Source: Saccharofermentans sp. (GTDB lineage: Bacteria > Bacillota > Clostridia > Saccharofermentanales > Saccharofermentanaceae). From it: a DNA stretch of 64,000 nucleotides. Below, piece by piece: positions 7,928-16,086 of the stretch. A model generated the notes under the pieces. The model was not told where the DNA came from and did no database searches. It saw only the letters and a list, made by a program, of their open reading frames with translations. Every line of letters starts with the position of its first letter. Within the stretch, counting starts at the first letter, position 1. The DNA lies in assembly GCA_016292145.1 (NCBI GenBank), contig JAEFBA010000001.1, positions 1-64,000 on the forward strand, read 5' to 3'. The translations under genes were made by a program, and so were the position numbers.

Positions 7928-7944
7928 AATAATAAAGAGGCAAT

Positions 7945-8310
7945 TCAGGCAGGAGATACCGCTTTTGTCGCAACAACAGGGATCCCCGTCCCCGCACAGT
8001 CCGGGATAAGGACGTCGCCGATCGCGACAGGAGCCCTGCACGAAGCCTTATTTACCGCTTCCATGACCTCGAAGATCTTCTCCTTCGGCACAGGCTCTTT
8101 GGTCTTGCAGCTTATCCGGTCAACTTCGCCGCCTTCCACCCTGATGGTGGTTGTCACGGTCCTTACGGGAGTCCTCACCTCATTGCAGGCGTATAAATAG
8201 CCGCGTTTACAGGTATTTCCTTCAACGGAGATGATATCGTCACCTTGCATCGTGACTGTTATACGGCATCCCATGGGACAGTTGATACATGTAAGTTCAC
8301 GCTTTTCCAT
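7945..8310 (-). CDS. DUF1667 protein, partner of GlpA-like oxidoreductase
   Basis: 121 residues, the usual DUF1667 length. CINCPMGCRI near the N-terminus and later TCKRGY give four cysteines arranged as in an iron-sulfur ligand set. The second half carries VPKEKIFEVMEAVN and GDVLI, conserved in the family. DUF1667 genes nearly always lie next to an FAD/NAD(P) oxidoreductase and a GlpA-like dehydrogenase, exactly as here (1-bp gap). It probably serves as an electron-transfer or assembly subunit; this is inference from context. Confidence 0.8.
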   Translation of the reverse strand: MEKRELTCINCPMGCRITVTMQGDDIISVEGNTCKRGYLYACNEVRTPVRTVTTTIRVEGGEVDRISCKTKEPVPKEKIFEVMEAVNKASCRAPVAIGDVLIPDCAGTGIPVVATKAVSPA

Positions 8311-8311
8311 A

Positions 8312-9565
8312 TCAGTTCTCCGTTATCCTTATCAGTATCTCAGAAGGCGCCTGTTCCAGATCTTCATTCTTAAGAATCACCTGCTCCATCTCGCCGGGCG
8401 TGATTATCGGCTTTCTTCTGTGGATCTTCGATACGCCGTCGAAAAGAACATCGATATAAGAATCCCTGTAAACACCGCCGGATCTGAATCTGATGATCAG
8501 ATCTCCTTCCAGTTCAGAAGTTCTGACAGAAGAAGGCACGGTATAACGTACGCCGGCTCCGTTCTTTACCTTTATCACCGGTCCGCTGCCATTGCCCTTG
8601 TTCTTAACATATCTTGCAGCGCTCCTGCCTGCTCTTCCGGATTCTTCAGAGACATAATCGACCAAGTCATGCACGTGAAGGACATTGCCACAGGCAAAGA
8701 CGCCCGGTATCGAAGTCTCAAAGGACTCATTTACCACAGGGCCGTTGGTTGCAGGATTGATCTCAACGCCTGCTTCCCTTGAGAGTTCATTCTCCGGGAT
8801 AAGGCCGCAGGAAAGAAGCAAGGTATCACAGGAGATCTCCTGCTCAGTGCCGGGAATCGGCTTCGCACGCTCATCGACTTCAGCGATAACGACTGAAGTC
8901 ACTCTCTCCTTGCCCTTGATATCAATAACTGTATGGGACAGCAAAAGCGGGATGTCGAAGTCATCAAGACACTGGACTATATTACGCTTAAGGCCGCCGG
9001 AATAAGGCATCAGCTCGCATACGGCCTTTACCTTAGCGCCTTCCAAAGTCATGCGTCGGGCCATAATAAGTCCGATATCACCGGAACCCAGGATAACGAC
9101 TTCCTTACCGGGCATATAGCCTTCGATATTTACAAGGCGCTGAGCCGTTCCTGCTGTGAAAACACCGGCAGGACGAAGGCCCGGGATATTAAGTGCGCCT
9201 CTTGGCCTCTCACGGCACCCCATACATAGAACGACAGCGCCGCACTCTACGGTAAATACGCCTTCTTTGCTGTTTACGGCAGTAACAGAGTTTGAAGATA
9301 CATCCAGCACCATCGTATCAAGCATATAGCGGATGCCAAGTTCATCTAACTGTGATTCGAACCTTGCAGCATATTCAGGTCCTGTGAGTTCCTCATTGAA
9401 TGTGTGAAGGCCGAAGCCGTTATGTATGCACTGGTTTAAGATCCCGCCGAGCTCGTGATCGCGCTCTAAGATCAGGATATCAAGAGTATTGTCTTCCTTT
9501 GCCGCAGCTATCGCAGCCGCAAGACCGGCAGGACCGCCGCCGACGATTACGATATCAGCCTTCAT
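8312..9565 (-). CDS. FAD-dependent NAD(P) oxidoreductase
   Basis: 417 residues. The N-terminal FAD site is IVGGGPAGLAAAIAA (residues about 6-20) and a second dinucleotide site is VVILGSGDIGLIMARRM near residue 150. GVFACGNVLHVHD is the C-terminal FAD-binding motif. CMGCRERPRGA precedes the NAD domain, as in the oxidoreductases that travel with GlpA and DUF1667. It overlaps the GlpA-like gene by 11 bp. It likely hands electrons from the GlpA-like dehydrogenase to NAD or another carrier in the cytoplasm. Confidence 0.82.
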   Translation of the reverse strand: MKADIVIVGGGPAGLAAAIAAAKEDNTLDILILERDHELGGILNQCIHNGFGLHTFNEELTGPEYAARFESQLDELGIRYMLDTMVLDVSSNSVTAVNSKEGVFTVECGAVVLCMGCRERPRGALNIPGLRPAGVFTAGTAQRLVNIEGYMPGKEVVILGSGDIGLIMARRMTLEGAKVKAVCELMPYSGGLKRNIVQCLDDFDIPLLLSHTVIDIKGKERVTSVVIAEVDERAKPIPGTEQEISCDTLLLSCGLIPENELSREAGVEINPATNGPVVNESFETSIPGVFACGNVLHVHDLVDYVSEESGRAGRSAARYVKNKGNGSGPVIKVKNGAGVRYTVPSSVRTSELEGDLIIRFRSGGVYRDSYIDVLFDGVSKIHRRKPIITPGEMEQVILKNEDLEQAPSEILIRITEN

Positions 9566-11000
9566 CTTTGGTCCTCCCTATAACGATCTGTGAATCACCG
9601 CCGCTCTTAGTTATAGAATCAAGCGGCAGGCCCGTCTCCCTGCTTAAGATCTCCATAACACGCGGTGAGCAGAAACCACCCTGGCATCTGCCCATGCCTG
9701 CTCTGGTACGTCTCTTAACACCGTCAAGAGACTTGGCGCCCAAAGGACGTCTTATTGAATCTATGATCTCGCCTTCGGTAATGGTCTCGCAGCGGCATAT
9801 GATACGCCCGTATTCAGGATGCTCGCTGATAAGGGCGGCACGATCTTCCGCCGGAAGTTCAAACGGTTTGATGACATCCCTGCAGATGCCGTTCCAGGTG
9901 TCTTTCTTAGTAAGACCGAGCTTTGCAGATATGAGTGAAGCCATATATTCGCCAATTGCCGGACAGGCAGTAAGGCCGGGTGATTCGATGCCGACGCAGT
10001 CAAAGAAGCCGGGGCATCCTTCAGCTTCTTCAAGGATAAATTCACCGCCGTCTTCGTGTGCCCTAAGTCCGGAAAAGCCCGTGATCACCTGCTTTAACGG
10101 CAGTCCTTTAACATTCTTTACCGCGCCTTCCTGAACTTTAGAAAGACCTTCGGAAGTAACGGGCGCCTCATCTTTATCGTCAGTATCGATTGCCGTCGGT
10201 CCGACTAAAGTGTTGCCGTGAACCGTGGGTGTTACGAGAATACCCTTACCCATTTTCGTAGGCTGGGGGAAGATAATATGCTCAACAAAACCGTCCAGCG
10301 AACGGTCAAGGAGCATATAATCGCCTCTTCTTGCCGTAATGTGATATTTCCTGTCCGATACGAGATTATGCAGTTCATCTGCGTGGCACCCTGCTGCGTT
10401 CAGCACTGCGCGGGCGCTATATGTGTCTTTATCAGTTACAACTGTCCATAAATCACCAGTGCGGCGTATATCATTAACTTTGGTATCGAACTTGAAGATA
10501 ACGCCGTTCTGCTCAGCGCATTCTCCCATGGCGATGTTAAGCCTGAACGGACAGATAACGCCAGCCGTAGGAGCATAAAGAGCACAGACAACATCATCGG
10601 AGATGTTAGGCTCTATCTTCTTAACCCCATCTTTCCCGAGTATCTTAAGACCGGGAACGCCGTTAGTGATCCCGCGTTCATAGAGTTCATCTATGCCTTC
10701 ACGGTTTGCTTCATCAGTACATACGACAAGAGAACCGATCCTCTTAAACGGGATATCGAGATCTTCGCAAAGAGATGTCATCATCTCATTGCCTCTTATA
10801 TTCATCTTCGCCTTGAGAGTGCCGGGCTTTGCATCATAGCCCGCATGAACTATGCCGCTGTTAGCCTTGGAAGTGCCGCAGCAGATATCCTCGTCCTTCT
10901 CGATAACGAGCACAGAACAGTTATAGCGCGAGAGCTCTCTTGCTGCCGCACATCCTGTTACGCCTGCTCCGATGATGATCACGTCAAATGAATTGTCCAT
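9555..11000 (-). CDS. GlpA-like FAD dehydrogenase with [2Fe-2S]-binding domain
   Basis: 481 residues from the ATG at 11000; a TTG five codons upstream lacks a ribosome site. FDVIIIGAGVTGCAAA is the FAD site, and CCGTSKANSGIVHAGYD is typical of glycerol-3-phosphate dehydrogenase and L-2-hydroxyglutarate oxidase relatives. The C-terminus carries the BFD-type cluster CRCE...GRCQGGFC. Anaerobic GlpA oxidises glycerol 3-phosphate to dihydroxyacetone phosphate. With its FAD and DUF1667 partners this trio probably does the same or oxidises a related hydroxy acid. It lies only 53 bp upstream of a sugar transferase, so it may be expressed with the glycan genes. Confidence 0.8.
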   Translation of the reverse strand: MDNSFDVIIIGAGVTGCAAARELSRYNCSVLVIEKDEDICCGTSKANSGIVHAGYDAKPGTLKAKMNIRGNEMMTSLCEDLDIPFKRIGSLVVCTDEANREGIDELYERGITNGVPGLKILGKDGVKKIEPNISDDVVCALYAPTAGVICPFRLNIAMGECAEQNGVIFKFDTKVNDIRRTGDLWTVVTDKDTYSARAVLNAAGCHADELHNLVSDRKYHITARRGDYMLLDRSLDGFVEHIIFPQPTKMGKGILVTPTVHGNTLVGPTAIDTDDKDEAPVTSEGLSKVQEGAVKNVKGLPLKQVITGFSGLRAHEDGGEFILEEAEGCPGFFDCVGIESPGLTACPAIGEYMASLISAKLGLTKKDTWNGICRDVIKPFELPAEDRAALISEHPEYGRIICRCETITEGEIIDSIRRPLGAKSLDGVKRRTRAGMGRCQGGFCSPRVMEILSRETGLPLDSITKSGGDSQIVIGRTKDEG

Positions 11001-11053
11001 AAGCCTTTGCACCAATAATCAGGAAAGCCGTTACGTCAATTCAATTATATCAA

Positions 11054-12481
11054 TTATTTGCAGTCTGCGTCGTGCATTTCTTTCGCACGCTCGCTGTCAA
11101 AGCCCTCTGTGCTTTCTTTCTGGAACAAGATCTTGATGGTCTCGAAAATGATCTGGAAATCGAGTAAGACGCTGTAGTCAGCGATATATGTGAGGTCGAG
11201 CTTCAACTTATCCAATGCTGAAGTATTGTACTTGCCGTAAACCTGCGCATAGCCTGTAAGTCCGCCCTTGACCTTCTCTCTGAACTTGAATTCGGGGATG
11301 TCCTGGGTGTACTTGATGACGTGCTCATAACGCTCAGGTCTGGGGCCTACGATGCTCATGTCACCTGCGAAGATATTAAAGAGCTGAGGGAGCTCGTCTA
11401 CCCTGCATGCACGGATGATGCTGCCGACATGCGTGATCCTGTCGTCTTTCTCGCCTGCCGGATGCGGACGTCCGTCCTTCTCGGCATCAACGATCATGGA
11501 ACGGAACTTCAGGATCATGAAGTGCTTGCCATCCTTGGTTACACGCTCCTGCTTGAAGAATACGGGACCGTGGTCTTCGATCTTAATTGCAAGTGCCGTA
11601 ATGAGGAAGATCGGGCTGAATACGATAAGCGCAAGACCGGAAAGGATGATATCTATGGTCCTCTTCGCAAATCTCTGGCCGAAGCTCATGCCAAAGTTGC
11701 GGCTCAAATACAAAGGTGTATCGATAACGTTGATACTGTCTGAGCATTTAAGGATGATATCAGCGATCTTGGGAACGACATAAACTCTGATGTCTTTATC
11801 AAAGCACATCTTAATGATCTTATTCTCAACAGTCGAAGGTACGTCGTTGATAAGGACGCTGGAGCTCTCATTTATAACTTTTTCAAGATCGACACCGGGA
11901 TCATCGAACTTGACCCTGTCTACGACCTGATACTTATGAGGAAGGCATGCAAGCTTATCTTCAATATTATTCGGGTGATAGCCGTAGATTAGCGTGATAT
12001 TCAAAGGTGGAATGATCTTCCTGTATATGAAGTTCATGATTATGACCAGTACACCCAGAACTATGGACTGTCCTAATGCAAGGAGCAGATATCTCCAGGC
12101 AAACTGAGGCATATATCTGAAGTTGTTCTGGATCGTGGCAGATACCAGTATCTCTGCAACTGCGGTGGTAAAAAGGCATAAAGCAACACTTACCGTCTGC
12201 TTCGCGATCCTCTCGACGCCGATCGAGAAAGCCCTGAAGAACCTTCCGAATATGATGAACATCAGGATATAGATGATCGCTGACATCGCAATGTTGCCCT
12301 TGCCGAGCAAACGATCAGTATTGTTGTTCTGATTGATTACGTAATCCAGCCATACCAGCATGAAGCTCAGTGTGGAAAGTGCCGTAAGAAGCACCGCGCA
12401 GATACCGCGGTATATATATCTTGAGCCCTGACTCTTAGTCTTGGCCTTCTTAGCTGAAACGCTGTTATTATCTTTACTCAT
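11054..12481 (-). CDS. Polyprenyl-phosphate sugar phosphotransferase (initiating enzyme, copy 2)
   Basis: 475 residues from the ATG at 12481, preceded by TGGAGAACTG. The N-terminal half has several membrane segments and a CoA-binding-like region (residues about 180-260). The C-terminal bacterial sugar transferase domain starts after another membrane helix with KIEDHGPVFFKQERV, then KFRSM, then RVDELPQLFNIFAGDMSIVGPRP, the WbaP/WcaJ signature. It moves a sugar 1-phosphate onto undecaprenyl phosphate to start a glycan repeat unit. A second such enzyme is encoded at 36087-37529, which suggests two glycans or alternative first sugars. It has its own promoter and lies behind a strong terminator. 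Confidence 0.88.
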   Translation of the reverse strand: MSKDNNSVSAKKAKTKSQGSRYIYRGICAVLLTALSTLSFMLVWLDYVINQNNNTDRLLGKGNIAMSAIIYILMFIIFGRFFRAFSIGVERIAKQTVSVALCLFTTAVAEILVSATIQNNFRYMPQFAWRYLLLALGQSIVLGVLVIIMNFIYRKIIPPLNITLIYGYHPNNIEDKLACLPHKYQVVDRVKFDDPGVDLEKVINESSSVLINDVPSTVENKIIKMCFDKDIRVYVVPKIADIILKCSDSINVIDTPLYLSRNFGMSFGQRFAKRTIDIILSGLALIVFSPIFLITALAIKIEDHGPVFFKQERVTKDGKHFMILKFRSMIVDAEKDGRPHPAGEKDDRITHVGSIIRACRVDELPQLFNIFAGDMSIVGPRPERYEHVIKYTQDIPEFKFREKVKGGLTGYAQVYGKYNTSALDKLKLDLTYIADYSVLLDFQIIFETIKILFQKESTEGFDSERAKEMHDADCK

Positions 12482-12516
12482 CAGTTCTCCATAAAACAAA
12501 CACAAATATCAACGCT

Positions 12517-12545
12517 ATTATACACTAAATCTTTTTAATCAATAA
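12517..12545 (-). promoter_or_regulatory. Promoter of initiating transferase copy 2
   Basis: On the minus strand TTATTG (12545-12540), a 17-bp spacer and TATAAT (12522-12517). It begins within the T-run of the preceding terminator. Confidence 0.6.
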
Positions 12546-12573
12546 AAAATCGGTGCCCAATAATCGGGCACCG
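12544..12573 (-). terminator. Intrinsic terminator after the phosphonate operon
   Basis: An 8-bp stem, CGGTGCCC with GGGCACCG (12551-12558 and 12566-12573), followed on the minus strand by a run of six T. It lies 30 bp after the PEP mutase stop codon. Confidence 0.9.
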
Positions 12574-12603
12574 TTTGTCGCGTTAATCAGATATTTGCCA
12601 AAA

Positions 12604-13899
12604 TCAGATCTCGTCGATCAGTGTGATGATCTCCTTGATGGACATAAGTCTGTCATCGACTTCTTTTGCTCTGTGATACTTGAGGATGTCCTCAGCTGTC
12701 TTCTGCATTGCAGGGAAAGCTGATCTTGTAAGCTGGTTAGCATAGATAACTATGTTTACGCCGTGAGCAGCAAGCTCTTCTTCCGTGATCGTATTGAATG
12801 AAGAAGGAACAACAACGATAGGTGTTGTCTTATCGAATGCTCTGAACTTGTCGCAGAATTCAAGGATCTCTGCAGGATCCTTCTTGCGGCTGTGGATCAT
12901 GATGCCGTCAGCGCCAGCCTCAACGAATGCCTTTGCTCTTGCAAGAGCATCTTCCATGCCCTGCTCCAGGATAAGGCTCTCGATACGTGCGATGATCATG
13001 AAGTCATCAGTGAGCTGTGCTCTCTTGCCTGCAGCGATCTTGGCGCTCATCTCTTCGATGGTAGCCTGTGTCTGCTTGACTTCAGTACCGAACAGAGAGT
13101 TCTTCTTTAAGCCCTTCTTATCTTCGATGATAACAGCGGAAACGCCCATTCTCTCAAGTGAACGGACTGTATAAACGAAGTGCTCGGTAAGTCCGCCTGT
13201 ATCTCCGTCGAAGATGATCGGCTTTGTCGTAACTTCCATGATATCGTCGATCGTTCTGAATCTTGAAGTCATGTCTACGAGCTCGATATCAGGCTTGCCC
13301 TTTGCTGTGGAATCGCAAAGAGATGAGATCCACATAGCATCGAACTGCTCGAGCTTGCCGTCGTGCTCTACTACAGTCTTCTCAACGATAAGACCTGTAA
13401 GACCGCTGTGAGCTTCCATCGTCTTAACGATAGGTGTCATCTTGATAAGCTGTCTTAAACGCTTACGGCGGTATTCAGGCATGGCGAGCTTTTCTCTAAG
13501 CTGCATGTCGATCTTCTTGACCTTCTCGTTATATGTATAAGGAACGTCGATGAGTTCGCCGCCGTATTCCTTGAGGAGCTCTTCCACATGATCACGGATA
13601 GCGCTCTCAGGACCGTTCTTCCAGTTATCGCCGTGAATGACATAGTCAGGCTTGATCGAAGCGATAACGTCGTTATACATAAAGTCATTCTGAATGACGA
13701 CTTCGTCAACGCCGTCAAGTTCCTTATAAAGCTTGATCCTCTCTTCAAGCGAGATCGTAGGGAATCTATTGTATTTGATGAGAGCCTCATCAGTAAGAGC
13801 GCCTACGACAACGCGGCCATTCTCTTTAGCCTTCTCAATGATGTTCAGATGTCCTTCATGGATAACATCGGTGCAGAAACAAGTGTATACAGTCTTCAT
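12604..13899 (-). CDS. aepX: Cytidylyltransferase-phosphoenolpyruvate mutase fusion
   Basis: 431 residues. Residues 1-135 are a tagD/GCT-type cytidylyltransferase: the HxGH motif is HEGH at 14-17, GDNW is at 90-93, and ISLEER matches the family ISSTxxR position. Residues about 145-431 are PEP mutase, with DGDTGG near 231 and the diagnostic EDKKGLKKNS at 259-268. PEP mutase converts PEP to phosphonopyruvate and makes the C-P bond that begins nearly all phosphonate synthesis. Fusion to a nucleotidyltransferase fits the known CMP activation of phosphonates before transfer to glycans or lipids. It starts 3 bp after the PhnW-like gene with AAGGAG 9 nt upstream. No phosphonopyruvate decarboxylase is seen nearby. 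Confidence 0.93.
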   Translation of the reverse strand: MKTVYTCFCTDVIHEGHLNIIEKAKENGRVVVGALTDEALIKYNRFPTISLEERIKLYKELDGVDEVVIQNDFMYNDVIASIKPDYVIHGDNWKNGPESAIRDHVEELLKEYGGELIDVPYTYNEKVKKIDMQLREKLAMPEYRRKRLRQLIKMTPIVKTMEAHSGLTGLIVEKTVVEHDGKLEQFDAMWISSLCDSTAKGKPDIELVDMTSRFRTIDDIMEVTTKPIIFDGDTGGLTEHFVYTVRSLERMGVSAVIIEDKKGLKKNSLFGTEVKQTQATIEEMSAKIAAGKRAQLTDDFMIIARIESLILEQGMEDALARAKAFVEAGADGIMIHSRKKDPAEILEFCDKFRAFDKTTPIVVVPSSFNTITEEELAAHGVNIVIYANQLTRSAFPAMQKTAEDILKYHRAKEVDDRLMSIKEIITLIDEI

Positions 13900-13902
13900 G
13901 AT

Positions 13903-15042
13903 TCAATTCTCCTTATAGATAACAGGGATCTGAATGTTATTCGTTCTCAAGGCTTCCCCGAAGACTTCGAAAAAGTCATTTATGTCCTTTACGTCGATCG
14001 CACCCAGAGCACAGAGTCTGAATGTGTTCGTGGAAGAGATCTTGCCGGGATAGATCGTAAAGCCTCTCTCGTAGCAGTAATCGTGGACCTTCTCAAAGCT
14101 CCAGTTCGGATCATCGGGATAGATCGCGGTGCTTACAAGACCTGCGCGGTCTTCAGGCTTAATGACCTGCTTAAAGCCGAGCTTATCAAGACCTTCGTTG
14201 ATGGCATTGAAAACTCTGGTGTGGCGTGCCCATTTGCCTTCCTCGCCTTCAGCCCAATATTCCTTAATGCCCTGAAGCGCTGCATAGATCGTCTGGACCG
14301 GAGGCGTAAAGTGCATCTCGCCGGTCTTTTCAAAGCAGTCGTACTGAAGGAAGAGATTGCAATAGTAGCTTCTCTTGGGATAATCCTTGGACTTCTCGAT
14401 GATGGCTCTGTTGCCTACGACAAAAGAAAGACCGGTCATTGCCATAAGACCCTTCTGGGCAGAAGCCATGCAGAAATCGATATTGTCCTCTTCGATGTTG
14501 ATGGGACGCATAGCGTATGTGCTTGTTGTATCAACAGTAAGGATAGCGCCGTATTTGTGAGCAAGAGCGCCGATCTCTCTTATCGGATTCAAGATACCCG
14601 TACCCGTCTCATTATGAGTCGTGTGAACGAGCTTGATGTCAGGATTATTCTTCAGTGTCTCCTCGACCTGCGCAAGATCAGGCTTACGGTCAACAGGGAA
14701 CTTCAGATCGATATGGGGAAGTCCGTAGTATTCGCAGATCTCAACGGCTCTCGTGCTGTAAGCACCGTTATTTACGACAAGGACCTTGCCGCCTTCAGGA
14801 AGCAGCGAATTGATGCAGACATCGATATTGATCGTGCCTGAACCGCAGAAAAGTACTGAAGTATATTTCTCAAGATCACCGTGAACGATCCTTACGAGAT
14901 CTTCACGAAGGCCCTTCATCAGTGATGCGAATTCTTTCTCTCTCGGACAGATATCCGGAACTACCTGTGCCATCTTAACCGTATCAGTCGTTGTGGACGG
15001 ACCGGGATTTAAGAGGACATTGCGCTTAACTATCGGCTCCAT
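13903..15042 (-). CDS. phnW: 2-aminoethylphosphonate aminotransferase (PhnW-like)
   Basis: 379 residues from the ATG at 15042 with GGGGAGG 7 nt upstream; upstream Met codons precede this site. LLNPGPSTTTD opens the class V aminotransferase fold, GSGTINID binds the cofactor phosphate, HNETGTG follows, and the PLP lysine is in SAQKGLMAMTG near residue 195. PhnW interconverts phosphonoacetaldehyde and 2-aminoethylphosphonate using alanine/pyruvate. Next to PEP mutase the biosynthetic direction is likely. Without a visible decarboxylase it could also act directly on phosphonopyruvate to give phosphonoalanine; sequence alone cannot decide. Confidence 0.85.
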   Translation of the reverse strand: MEPIVKRNVLLNPGPSTTTDTVKMAQVVPDICPREKEFASLMKGLREDLVRIVHGDLEKYTSVLFCGSGTINIDVCINSLLPEGGKVLVVNNGAYSTRAVEICEYYGLPHIDLKFPVDRKPDLAQVEETLKNNPDIKLVHTTHNETGTGILNPIREIGALAHKYGAILTVDTTSTYAMRPINIEEDNIDFCMASAQKGLMAMTGLSFVVGNRAIIEKSKDYPKRSYYCNLFLQYDCFEKTGEMHFTPPVQTIYAALQGIKEYWAEGEEGKWARHTRVFNAINEGLDKLGFKQVIKPEDRAGLVSTAIYPDDPNWSFEKVHDYCYERGFTIYPGKISSTNTFRLCALGAIDVKDINDFFEVFGEALRTNNIQIPVIYKEN

Positions 15043-15084
15043 AAACAGCCTCCCCATGTTCAATTTACAAGTAAACCGAACACA

Positions 15085-15112
15085 ATATTAGCACAATGGA
15101 TAATAAAAACAA
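15085..15112 (-). promoter_or_regulatory. Promoter of phnW-aepX
   Basis: On the minus strand TTGTTT (15112-15107), a 16-bp spacer and TAATAT (15090-15085) with an extended TG. It allows phnW-aepX to be transcribed apart from the two upstream genes. Confidence 0.5.
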
Positions 15113-15132
15113 TAATATTTTGAGGCACAAGC

Positions 15133-15167
15133 GTTCATTTTTGGTCAAAAATCGTCAAAAAATGAAC
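15133..15167. promoter_or_regulatory. Inverted/direct repeat upstream of the phnW promoter
   Basis: GTTCATTTTT (15133-15142) pairs with AAAAATGAAC (15158-15167). On the minus strand two TTTTTGAC direct repeats about 10 bp apart lie inside. It has almost no GC, so it is more likely a protein-binding site than a terminator. Confidence 0.4.
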
Positions 15168-15179
15168 TTTTGACACAAA

Positions 15180-16076
15180 TTATACGTCGTAACTCTTGTC
15201 TATGGCCTTCAATTCCTTGAATGAATCGATCTCGACGATGTCCTCATCAAAGCATTCCTTGACCGCAACTTTATAGTTGTCCTTGCGGTAAACAAGGGGA
15301 ACCTGCTCCCAGTATCTCTCGCGTCCGCCGGGTGTCTGGAATACGTCATCGATATCCTGTGAGAGCTTGTGACCGTCAGCTTCATTCCAGTAAGAGATTC
15401 CTACCATCTGCCAGCAGTCAAGGCCTCCCACCTTCTCTTCCGTGATGATGCCGTCCTTAACGGTAAAGCACCAGTCATCCGTACGATCCTTCTTTATCGC
15501 GAGGAAGTCAGAAGAATAGTGATATTTCTTGATTATCTCCGGATTGCTGCATACAAGGTCAGCCTCCAGAACATATGCATTCGAGAGCAGATATCTTGCG
15601 ACAAGAGCACTCGAAATGTTATTTGCATCATTATACGAAGGGTTCTCTAAGAACTTTATCATCGGATACTTATAAAGGAGCTGGTCGAACTGCTCAGCTA
15701 AATATCCTCTTACGATATAGATCTCTTCAATGCCTGCAGAAAGACATGCATCGATAAGGGTATCGATAATGCGCTTGCCGTTAACTCTTACGAGCGGCTT
15801 AGGAGTATTAAGAGTGATGGGTACCATTCTGGAACCGAATCCGGCTGCAATAAAAACAGCTCTCTTGGCTCTGTATGGCTCTAAAGCATCCAAACCTTTC
15901 TTAGTGATCTTGCTCTTATCTATAAAGCCCTGGTCTGCAAGTTCCTTGCTGAGCTTATTGACTGTCCCGAGAGAATAACCTGTGATCTTTTCCAGATCTC
16001 TTTGGGAATAAGCTTTATCGGAAGTTGCCAAAGCCTCTAAGATATCGAATTGCTTTTTTGTAAGTTCAGTTGCCAT
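15180..16076 (-). CDS. HTH-LicC/PntC-like nucleotidyltransferase
   Basis: 298 residues. Residues 1-70 are a winged helix-turn-helix (QRDLEKITGYSLGTVNKLSKEL is the likely helix pair). Residues about 72-298 are a LicC-type NTP transferase: FIAAGFGSRMVPITLNTPKPLV is the nucleotide loop, and EADLV and DDW mark the metal and choline-like pocket region. Relatives make CDP-choline (LicC) or CMP-2-aminoethylphosphonate (PntC). Placement between two phosphonate genes favours PntC. Ribosome site AAGGAGG is 6 nt before the ATG. The HTH may regulate or may only be structural; such fusions are known in Firmicutes. Confidence 0.83.
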   Translation of the reverse strand: MATELTKKQFDILEALATSDKAYSQRDLEKITGYSLGTVNKLSKELADQGFIDKSKITKKGLDALEPYRAKRAVFIAAGFGSRMVPITLNTPKPLVRVNGKRIIDTLIDACLSAGIEEIYIVRGYLAEQFDQLLYKYPMIKFLENPSYNDANNISSALVARYLLSNAYVLEADLVCSNPEIIKKYHYSSDFLAIKKDRTDDWCFTVKDGIITEEKVGGLDCWQMVGISYWNEADGHKLSQDIDDVFQTPGGRERYWEQVPLVYRKDNYKVAVKECFDEDIVEIDSFKELKAIDKSYDV

Positions 16077-16086
16077 ATAAGCCTCC

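Noticed and set aside
9400-10134. 244-codon plus-strand frame
   Set aside because: Antisense to the GlpA-like and FAD oxidoreductase genes, with no ribosome site or motif.
13588-14841. 417-codon open frame on the plus strand
   Set aside because: Antisense to phnW and aepX; both sense genes have full catalytic motifs, and this frame has no recognised domain.
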